From positions 1 to 6,581 of the forward strand of contig JAEVZY010000024.1 of the NCBI GenBank assembly GCA_023392035.1: a stretch of 6,581 nucleotides of DNA, read 5' to 3'. This document shows positions 1-5,104 of this stretch, piece after piece. A program made the position numbers and the translations under genes. Origin of the DNA: Pseudomonadota bacterium (GTDB lineage Bacteria; Pseudomonadota; Gammaproteobacteria; Burkholderiales; Burkholderiaceae_D). A model generated the notes under the pieces. It was given only the letters and a program-made list of their open reading frames with translations, did no database searches and was not told the origin of the DNA. The first letter of the stretch is position 1. Every line of letters starts with the position of its first letter.

Positions 1-192
1 GTCCCAGGCCTGCACCGCCAGGCCGCGCCGCGCCAGGAAGATAGACGCGGCGCCGGTGCCGCAGGCCAGGTCGAGGGCCTGCCCCGCGCTCGGCAGCAAG
101 TGCTGTGCCTGGTCGAGGACGCCGGCATGGCCGCCCTCCTCGACCGTCCTGGCGGCATAGATACTGTCCCACTTTTCCCTTACGCTCGGCAT
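1..192 (-). CDS. Class I SAM-dependent methyltransferase, N-terminal part (runs off the left edge)
   Basis: Only the first 64 codons lie in the window; the 3' end is outside. The protein starts MPSVREKWDSIYAAR, a W-D-x-x-Y opening common in small class I methyltransferases. Motif I of the Rossmann-like SAM-binding fold follows at residues 40-50 (LDLACGTGAAS), and D64 probably sits at the end of strand beta-2, where an acidic residue binds the SAM ribose. The start is supported by a GAAGGAG Shine-Dalgarno nine bases upstream of the ATG. The gene begins 48 bp after the MoaC-MoaE stop on the same strand with no evident terminator between, so it is probably the last visible gene of the Moco operon. 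The substrate cannot be inferred from this fragment. Many such genes are annotated TehB-like or simply as methyltransferases. Confidence 0.85.
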   Translation of the reverse strand, partial: MPSVREKWDSIYAARTVEEGGHAGVLDQAQHLLPSAGQALDLACGTGAASIFLARRGLAVQAWD

Positions 193-240
193 CGCACCGG
201 TCTCCTTCGTCAAGCACGCATGGCTGCTGGTGCGGCCCGC

Positions 241-1218
241 TTACGGCCGCATACCCAGCCATTCTTCGCCCTCGGGCGAAACTTCCTTCTTCCAGATCGG
301 CACCTCGTGCTTCAACTCCTCGATCGCCCGGCGGCAGGCGTCGTAGGCTTCGGCACGGTGCGGCGCCGAGGCGGCAATCACCACCGCCGCATCGCCCACC
401 TGCAGCACGCCGGCACGGTGCACAATGGCGACCCGGCTGCCTTCGATGCCGCGCTCGATGCCTTCGATGATGGTGGCCAGGGTGCTGAGCACCAATTGGT
501 CGTAGGCTTCATATTCGATGCGTTCCACATCCTTGCCCAGGTTGTTGTCGCGCACGATGCCGGTGAAGGTGACCAGGCCGCCCTGGCCGGTGAATTGCGG
601 ACCGCTCACGGCATCCACCACCTCCTGCAGGCTGAGCGCCTCGCGGCTCAGGCGGCAATAGGGCTGGCCGGGCGCGGGAGCCGGGCGCACGTCCAGCGGC
701 GGCGCGGCGCCGGCGGCGGCCGGCTTGGCCACAGCGCGCAAATAGTGTCCGCTGCGTCCGCCCGACTTTTCTTCCAGGCGCAGATCGGTCACCACCATGT
801 TCTTGTCGACCGCCTTGCACATGTCGTAGATGGTCAATGCCGCCACGCTGGCCGCGGTGAGCGCCTCCATCTCGACCCCGGTGCGGCTGCTCACCACAGC
901 GGTGCTGGTGATGGAAAGACGGCCGGGTGGAACGGCCACCAGGTCGATCGTCACCGATTCCAGCGGCAAGGGATGGCACAGGGGGATCAGGTCGCCGGTG
1001 CGCTTGGCCGCCATGATGCCGGCCAGGCGGGCCGCGGCCAGCACATCGCCCTTGGCCGCGCGGCCGCTGACAATCAGCTCCAGCGTCGCCGGGTTCATCA
1101 GCACCTGGGCCGAGGCGCGTGCGATGCGCTTGGTGGTGGCCTTGTCCGAGACATCCACCATGCGCGCCGCGCCGCTGCTGTCGAGATGGGTCAATCCATG
1201 GAAATCCGTGTTGTTCAT
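241..1218 (-). CDS. MoaC-MoaE fusion: cyclic pyranopterin monophosphate synthase joined to molybdopterin synthase large subunit
   Basis: A 325-residue protein carrying two Moco enzymes. Residues 1-160 are MoaC, which converts 3',8-cyclo-GTP made by MoaA into cyclic pyranopterin monophosphate. By alignment from memory with E. coli MoaC its catalytic residues are present: K56, H82 (in LCHPL), E116 and E118 (GVEMEALTAAS), D132, K135 and K151 (KSGGRSG). Residues 162-187 form an Ala/Pro-rich linker. Residues 188-325 are MoaE, the large subunit that transfers two sulfurs from MoaD thiocarboxylate to make molybdopterin. R223 (GIVRDNN), H287-R288, K303 and K310 match the MoaE active site, and the C-terminus (WKKEVSPEGEEWLGMRP) is typical. 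Both halves look complete, about 160 and 138 residues. An AAGGA Shine-Dalgarno lies six bases before the ATG, and the moaD stop is 18 bp upstream. No frameshift or internal stop separates the domains. Confidence 0.96.
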   Translation of the reverse strand: MNNTDFHGLTHLDSSGAARMVDVSDKATTKRIARASAQVLMNPATLELIVSGRAAKGDVLAAARLAGIMAAKRTGDLIPLCHPLPLESVTIDLVAVPPGRLSITSTAVVSSRTGVEMEALTAASVAALTIYDMCKAVDKNMVVTDLRLEEKSGGRSGHYLRAVAKPAAAGAAPPLDVRPAPAPGQPYCRLSREALSLQEVVDAVSGPQFTGQGGLVTFTGIVRDNNLGKDVERIEYEAYDQLVLSTLATIIEGIERGIEGSRVAIVHRAGVLQVGDAAVVIAASAPHRAEAYDACRRAIEELKHEVPIWKKEVSPEGEEWLGMRP

Positions 1219-1236
1219 GCCTTGTCCTTTTCTCGC

Positions 1237-1638
1237 TCAACCGCCGGCGACCGGCGGAATCAATGCAACCTCATCGCCCTTGCCGACCCGGTGCTCATTG
1301 CCGACATAAGCGCCGTTGACGGCCAGGCGCAGTGCGTGGCGCTGGACCGCCAGATCCGGATAGCGCCCGCAGACCTGGTCCAGGAATTCGCTGGCCGAGC
1401 ATGGTCCTGCCAGCGAAAACTCGACTTCGGTGGCGCCCACGATCATCTTGGTGCCGCCGAAGGCCATCAACTGGACCTGAATCTGATCCGGCTGCCCCTG
1501 CGGCAAGTCTTGCGCGGGTTCGCGGCTGTTTGAGGGCTTGAGCGTCGGCACCGGCGCTCCATGATCCGATTTGCCTTGCACTTGCTGCGGGCGTGCCCCC
1601 GCCGCTGTGTGGTTTGATTTCGCCTGGTCTACTTTCAT
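1237..1638 (-). CDS. moaD: MoaD, molybdopterin synthase small subunit (sulfur carrier), with N-terminal extension
   Basis: A ubiquitin-like sulfur carrier. Its C-terminal Gly-Gly is adenylated by MoeB, converted to a thiocarboxylate, and used by MoaE to build the dithiolene of molybdopterin. The beta-grasp core runs from about residue 52 (IQVQLMAFGG) to 133 and ends GDEVALIPPVAGG, with the diagnostic terminal GG followed directly by the stop. The annotated ATG is 3 bp after the PCD stop, suggesting translational coupling, and gives 133 residues, about 50 more than typical MoaD. The extra segment is rich in Gln, Pro, Ser and Lys, probably disordered, and its codons are less G/C-ending than the core. 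A GTG at 1551-1549 with GGAG five bases upstream would give 104 residues and is a real alternative. The ATG at 1467-1465 would cut into the first beta strand. Product certain; start uncertain. Confidence 0.93.
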   Translation of the reverse strand: MKVDQAKSNHTAAGARPQQVQGKSDHGAPVPTLKPSNSREPAQDLPQGQPDQIQVQLMAFGGTKMIVGATEVEFSLAGPCSASEFLDQVCGRYPDLAVQRHALRLAVNGAYVGNEHRVGKGDEVALIPPVAGG

Positions 1639-1641
1639 GGC

Positions 1642-2079
1642 TCATGCCTGCGCTTCGAATTGGGGGTTGAACAGCGCGGCCATATTGAAGTCGTTCTCGG
1701 TCAAGCCATTGCTCTTGTGGGTCCAAAGTTTCAGGGTCACGTCACGCTTCCACAGATGCACATGCGGATGGTGGTTGCACTCCTCGGCCACCCGGTTGAT
1801 GTACTCGACGAAGGCGGCCGCCTCTTTCGGCTGCTCAAAATGGAAAGACTTGACGAGGTGGGTCTCATCGAGCTTCCAGCCCGGCAGGTCTTGCAGGCGT
1901 GCCTGGATCTCGGTCAGGCTGAGCAAGGGGGCCGGCGTACGGTGATGCCCGTGCCCATGGCTGCACTGCGGTCCGTGCGCGTGCGGCGCATGTCCATGGC
2001 TGCACTGCGCGCCATGCACGTGGTTTTCGGAGCTGGCGCAGGCTGGCTGCAGCACGGCTTGTTGTTCGCTTTCCTTCAT
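1642..2079 (-). CDS. Pterin-4a-carbinolamine dehydratase (PhhB/DCoH family, COG2154) with His/Cys-rich N-terminal tail
   Basis: A 145-residue protein. Residues 52-145 are the PCD fold, which dehydrates 4a-hydroxytetrahydropterin in aromatic amino acid hydroxylation. The core motif is ECNHHPHVHLW (100-110) with the histidine pair H103-H104, followed by H121 (LWTHKSNGLTENDF) and D130, matching the catalytic three-histidine arrangement of the family. Residues 20-46 form a tail with ten His and two Cys, built from two copies of an HGxQCSHGH unit, which looks metal-binding. Comparative-genomic work on COG2154 has proposed that some members act in Moco metabolism. Its place between moaA and moaD fits that better than phenylalanine catabolism, since no phhA is nearby. 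AAGGAG lies just upstream of the ATG, 44 bp after moaA. The frame stays open upstream to 2559, but that part overlaps moaA and is not real coding. Confidence 0.92.
   Translation of the reverse strand: MKESEQQAVLQPACASSENHVHGAQCSHGHAPHAHGPQCSHGHGHHRTPAPLLSLTEIQARLQDLPGWKLDETHLVKSFHFEQPKEAAAFVEYINRVAEECNHHPHVHLWKRDVTLKLWTHKSNGLTENDFNMAALFNPQFEAQA
1955..2022. repeat. Diverged tandem duplication, 39-bp period, inside the PCD gene
   Basis: A perfect 16-bp direct repeat, CCATGGCTGCACTGCG, occurs at 1955-1970 and again at 1994-2009, offset by 39 bp or exactly 13 codons. Similarity continues with about four mismatches for another 13 bases (to 1983 and 2022). It encodes the two HGxQCSHGH units of the His/Cys-rich tail on the minus strand, so the tail probably grew by an in-frame duplication. 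Confidence 0.8.
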
Positions 2080-2123
2080 GGCTTCCTCTCCTTGTTTTCG
2101 GATGCTGCGTTGCTGCGGGTGGT

Positions 2124-3176
2124 TCAGCCCCCACGGGTGTGCATTTCCAGATGAGGGTCTTGCTTGAGCTGATGAATCGGAATGAAGGGCGCGCGCTCGC
2201 GCTGTTTGAGCCGCAGCTCGGCGCCGCGGTCGCCGCGCGCGCTCCAGGTCTTGCTCACCAGATCGACCAGTTCCCGATGCGAGGCGCCGTCGCGCAGGGG
2301 CGCGCGCAGGTCCAAGCCCTTTTCGGCGTACAGGCAGAGGTAGAGCGTACCGTCGGCCGTCAGGCGGGCGCGGTTGCAAGTCGAGCAGAAAGGTTCGGTG
2401 GTGGAAGAGATGATGCCCAGGGTCCTGCCGTCGGGCAGCAAGTAGCGGGCTGCGGGCGCCGTTTCGCCGGGCGGGGCCGGCATGGCATCGACCGTTCCAT
2501 AATGGGCGCGCAACTGCTGCAGCATGCCGGCGCGCGAGTGCACCTTGCTCATCGACCAATGGGTGGCGCCGCCCACATCCATGTACTCGATGAAGCGCAC
2601 TTCGGCGTTCACGCTCTTGCCGAATTCCAGCAGGTCCACCAGCTCGTCATCGTTGAAGCCTTTCATGACGACGGTGTCGATCTTGGTGCCGGTGAAGCCG
2701 GCCTCCGCGATGGAACGTAGCGAGTGGATCACCTTGTCGTGATCGTCGCGGCGGGTGAGGCTGTGAAAGCGCTCGGACTTGAGCGTGTCCAGGCTGACGG
2801 TCAGGCGGCGCAGGCCGGCGTCGTACAGTGCCGGCAGGTTCTGCGCCAGCAGCACGCCGTTGGTGGTCATGGCCAGGTCCTGCACCGCCGGCCGTGCGGC
2901 CAACTGCGACACCAGCACATGCAGATCGCGCCGCATCAAGGGCTCGCCGCCGGTGAGCCGGATCTTGTCCACACCAAGGTCGGTGAACACGTCCACCAGG
3001 GTCATCATCTCTTCGAAGCTGAGCAGGCTGGATTTGTCGAGCCAGGTGTACTCTTCCTCGGGCATGCAGTAGTTGCAGCGCAGATTGCAGCGATCCGTCA
3101 CCGAAAGCCTCAGGTCGCCAAGAAAGCGGCCGTGCCGGTCTGCCACGCCTTGTTGTTGAGTGATGGACTGTTCCAT
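2124..3176 (-). CDS. moaA: MoaA, GTP 3',8-cyclase (radical SAM)
   Basis: A 350-residue cytoplasmic radical SAM enzyme that turns GTP into 3',8-cyclo-7,8-dihydro-GTP, the first committed step of Moco synthesis. The N-terminal [4Fe-4S] cluster motif is C30-x3-C34-x2-C37 (TDRCNLRCNYCMP), GGEP at 76-79 contacts SAM, and the substrate-side cluster cysteines are C264, C267 and C281 (FCSTCNRARLTADGTLYLC). The C-terminus is HTRGG, the conserved double glycine that MoaA needs for activity. Length is close to the family norm. The start chosen is the ATG at 3176-3174 with GGGAG four bases upstream. The frame is open to 3395, but the extra 73 residues overlap the upstream moeB-like gene and do not resemble MoaA. 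The 85-bp gap before it contains a possible hairpin, listed separately. MoaC follows as part of the fusion two genes downstream. Confidence 0.97.
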   Translation of the reverse strand: MEQSITQQQGVADRHGRFLGDLRLSVTDRCNLRCNYCMPEEEYTWLDKSSLLSFEEMMTLVDVFTDLGVDKIRLTGGEPLMRRDLHVLVSQLAARPAVQDLAMTTNGVLLAQNLPALYDAGLRRLTVSLDTLKSERFHSLTRRDDHDKVIHSLRSIAEAGFTGTKIDTVVMKGFNDDELVDLLEFGKSVNAEVRFIEYMDVGGATHWSMSKVHSRAGMLQQLRAHYGTVDAMPAPPGETAPAARYLLPDGRTLGIISSTTEPFCSTCNRARLTADGTLYLCLYAEKGLDLRAPLRDGASHRELVDLVSKTWSARGDRGAELRLKQRERAPFIPIHQLKQDPHLEMHTRGG

Positions 3177-3193
3177 AAAACTCCCGTTCAGCT

Positions 3194-3227
3194 GCGAGGT
3201 GATGAACGACTGTTCAACCGCCCTCGC
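3194..3227 (-). promoter_or_regulatory. Possible RNA hairpin in the moaA leader
   Basis: Read as minus-strand RNA, an outer 6-bp stem (GCGAGG/CCUCGC, bases 3227-3222 with 3199-3194) encloses an inner 5-bp stem (UGAAC-AGUC-GUUCA, bases 3216-3203) across a small asymmetric internal loop. A second UGAAC copy at 3190-3186, one base before the GGGAG ribosome binding site (3185-3181), could pair with the same GUUCA arm, so two mutually exclusive folds are possible. The stems are short and could arise by chance. It is too small to match the known Moco riboswitch. Function is not established. Confidence 0.3.
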
Positions 3228-3261
3228 GGCCGACAGCCATGAGAATTTTCCTGCCGGTTCT

Positions 3262-4707
3262 TCAGGCGGGGAGCGCGGCCAGGCTGCAGGACTGCGCATA
3301 GTCCACGTAGCCGGCAAAGCTCTTGCCTTCGCCGCAGCACGGACACTCAGGATTGCGCGGCAGCCGCAAGGTGGAGAACTTGGCGCGCAAGGCATCGAAG
3401 TGCAGGATGCGTCCGACCAGCGGATCGCCCACGCCCAATACCAGCTTGACCGCTTCGGTGGCCTGCAGCAGACCGATCACACCGGGCAGCACACCGAGCA
3501 CACCGGCTTCGGCGCAGGAAGGCGCGGTGCCCGGCGGCGGCGGTTCCGGGAACATGCAGCGATAGCAGGGACCGGGCTGCCCGGCGCGGCCGGGCCAGAA
3601 GACGCTGACTTGGCCATCGAAGCGGAACACCGCGCCATGCACATTGGGCAGCTTGAGCTTCACGCAGGCGTCGTTGATGAGATAGCGCGTGGGAAAGTTG
3701 TCGGTGCCGTCGATCACCAGGTCGTAGCCGGAGAAAATCCGTTCCACGTTGGCCGAGCTCAGGCGCTCTTCGTGCCCGATCACTTTCACGCTTGGATTGA
3801 GCCCCTTGAGCGTGGCCTGCGCCGAAGCCACCTTGGGCATGCCGACCCGGGCATCGGTGTGCAGGATCTGGCGTTGCAGATTGCTGCGGTCGACCACGTC
3901 ATGGTCGACCAGGCCGATGGTGCCCACGCCCGCCGCCGCAAGATAATAGGCGGCCGGCGAACCCAGCCCGCCGGCGCCGATCAGCAGGACTTTCGACTTC
4001 ATCAGCCGCAGTTGTCCGGCCTCGCCGACCTCCGGCATCATCAAGTGGCGCGAGTAACGCTCGCGGGCGGCGTCGTCCAGGGTTTGCGGCACTTCGACCG
4101 GCAGGCCTTGCCCCTTCCAGCGACCAAAGCCCCCTGCCAGCGAGCGCACGTCACGATAACCGAGGCGGGCCAGGTCGTCGGCGGCAAATATGGAACGCGT
4201 GCCGCTCTCGCACATGAGAATGACGGTGCGCGTCCTGTCGACTTCCTTTTCGATGCGCACTTCAAGAAAGCTGCGCCCCAGGCGCAAGGCGCCAGGCACG
4301 GTGCCAGGTGTCATTTCCTGCGGTTCGCGCACGTCGACGATGGCCGCGCCCATTGACTGCAGCGCCAGTGCCTGCGCCGGTTCGATTTCCACGATGCGCG
4401 AGCGCAAGTCGGCCAAGCGATCGCGCATGCCGGCCGCGGCGAAATCCGGCGCAATGCTGAGCACGTCGCCGTCCGCCAGCGGCGCCGACAATCCCCCCAG
4501 CGTGCGCACCTCGCTCTGCCCGACCAGCACTTTCACCAGCGGATGCAGTTTCCCGGCAGCGGTGAACAACAAACTCAAGAGTTCGGGTCGCTCCTGGCTT
4601 GCCTTGGCCAGAGCGTCGTGAACTGTGGCAGCTTCCAGCTGCAGTTCCTGCGCAACTTCATCGGCGGAGCTTCCCAGGCTTGGGATACGAACGAATACTT
4701 GCCTCAT
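3262..4707 (-). CDS. moeB: Three-domain MoeB-like protein: ubiquitin-like (MoaD-like) domain, rhodanese, E1 adenylyltransferase
   Basis: A 481-residue fusion. Residues 1-93 resemble MoaD/ThiS (end: LADGDVLSIAPDFAAAG), but the terminal Gly-Gly is replaced by AAAG and is internal, so this domain cannot be the normal sulfur carrier. Residues 105-206 are a rhodanese domain with an intact loop C166-ESGT-R171 that could carry a persulfide. Residues 213-481 are the ThiF/MoeB adenylyltransferase: nucleotide loop GAGGLGS (244-250), SNLQRQ (275-280), DGTDNF (333-338), likely zinc ligands C381/C384 and C455/C458, and C398 at the proposed catalytic-cysteine position. The expected role is ATP-dependent adenylation of the MoaD C-terminus followed by sulfur transfer from the rhodanese. 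MOCS3, Uba4 and MoeZ carry rhodanese after the E1 domain; here it comes first. GGAG precedes the ATG by about six bases. It is the first gene of the minus-strand unit. A ThiS-activating (ThiF) role is possible but less likely in this context. Confidence 0.93.
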   Translation of the reverse strand: MRQVFVRIPSLGSSADEVAQELQLEAATVHDALAKASQERPELLSLLFTAAGKLHPLVKVLVGQSEVRTLGGLSAPLADGDVLSIAPDFAAAGMRDRLADLRSRIVEIEPAQALALQSMGAAIVDVREPQEMTPGTVPGALRLGRSFLEVRIEKEVDRTRTVILMCESGTRSIFAADDLARLGYRDVRSLAGGFGRWKGQGLPVEVPQTLDDAARERYSRHLMMPEVGEAGQLRLMKSKVLLIGAGGLGSPAAYYLAAAGVGTIGLVDHDVVDRSNLQRQILHTDARVGMPKVASAQATLKGLNPSVKVIGHEERLSSANVERIFSGYDLVIDGTDNFPTRYLINDACVKLKLPNVHGAVFRFDGQVSVFWPGRAGQPGPCYRCMFPEPPPPGTAPSCAEAGVLGVLPGVIGLLQATEAVKLVLGVGDPLVGRILHFDALRAKFSTLRLPRNPECPCCGEGKSFAGYVDYAQSCSLAALPA

Positions 4708-5036
4708 CGCGTCTCCATGGTGCTGGATGGCGGGCTTGCGGCCCCGGTCGCTCGGCTTATCGAACGATTGGGCGCTTAGTAACTTTCAGTGTGTTTGCGT
4801 TCCAGCGGTTAAGTATTTTCCGAACAGAAATATATTTGCGATTCGCCAGCATTCAGGAAACCAGGGAGCTGACAAAAACCTTGCAACGGTGCAGGACTGC
4901 AGATCGGCAAGCGCATGAAGACCGATGACTCCGTGTGAGCCGAAGTGCAGGGAGGCGCAAGCGACTTACATGAATCTGCAACAACTGGGAGAATTCACCC
5001 TGCAAGGAATATGAAAGCTGAGGACGCTTTCTGAAA

Positions 5037-5056
5037 TCGGCGCACAACGGCGCCGA
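5037..5056. promoter_or_regulatory. Inverted repeat upstream of the Bug receptor gene
   Basis: TCGGCGC, six bases, then GCGCCGA: a perfect 7-bp-arm dyad ending 48 bp before the ATG at 5105. It could be an operator for a dimeric regulator or, if transcribed, a leader hairpin. The stem is followed by AATAATCC rather than a T run, so it is not a typical intrinsic terminator. Which role applies cannot be told from sequence. Confidence 0.35.
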
Positions 5057-5090
5057 ATAATCCGGGCCGATCGGACACAAACCATAAAAA

Positions 5091-5098
5091 AGGAGGAG
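5091..5098 (+). promoter_or_regulatory. Strong Shine-Dalgarno for the Bug receptor gene
   Basis: AGGAGGAG preceded by an A-run and placed six bases before the ATG at 5105. This is a near-ideal match to the anti-Shine-Dalgarno, fixes the start codon, and suggests the receptor is translated at a high rate, as expected for a periplasmic binding protein. Confidence 0.85.
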
Positions 5099-5104
5099 AT
5101 CAAT

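Larger units (their letters stand above)
4708..5104. other. Divergent intergenic region between the Moco operon and the Bug receptor gene
   Basis: This 397-bp stretch has no gene I can support and must hold promoters for both directions. Bases 4786-4846 are clearly more AT-rich than the surroundings and contain the palindrome AAATATATTT (4828-4837), about 120 bp before the moeB-like ATG. Bases 4890-4901 hold a small dyad (TGCAG-GA-CTGCA). Bases 5037-5056 hold a 7-bp-arm inverted repeat and 5067-5074 the palindrome CCGATCGG. No good pair of -35 and -10 hexamers at 16-18 bp spacing was found on either strand by eye, and no clear sigma-54 site. The short open frames in it look spurious. Confidence 0.7.

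Noticed and set aside
193..240. Terminator between the MoaC-MoaE gene and the methyltransferase
   Set aside because: No stem followed by a T run is visible on the minus strand, so the two genes are taken as co-transcribed.
100..1533. 477-codon open frame on the plus strand
   Set aside because: It lies antisense to moaC-moaE and moaD, whose minus-strand products have clear catalytic motifs. The plus-strand product is His/Ala/Gly-rich with no recognisable domain, as expected for a GC-rich shadow frame.
2103..2117. TGCTGCG direct repeat in the moaA-PCD gap
   Set aside because: A 7-bp repeat in GC-rich DNA is expected by chance, and nothing else suggests a function.
2080..2559. Upstream extension of the PCD reading frame
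   Set aside because: The extra 160 codons overlap the 3' end of moaA in another frame and show no PCD features; the ATG at 2079 has a good Shine-Dalgarno.
3177..3261. Known Moco riboswitch (moaA RNA motif)
   Set aside because: The gap is only 85 nt and I could not see the multi-stem arrangement of that motif. A covariance-model search would decide.
3177..3395. Upstream extension of the moaA reading frame
   Set aside because: It overlaps the 3' end of the moeB-like gene, the sequence does not resemble MoaA, and the ATG at 3176 has GGGAG four bases upstream.
3160..4356. 398-codon open frame on the plus strand
   Set aside because: It is antisense to the rhodanese-E1 gene and has no recognisable family; its composition (H, A, Q, G) is typical of a reverse-frame artefact.
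4820..4846. ModE operator
   Set aside because: Only the TATAT core is present; the two inverted CGNTATATA-like half-sites with the required spacing are missing.
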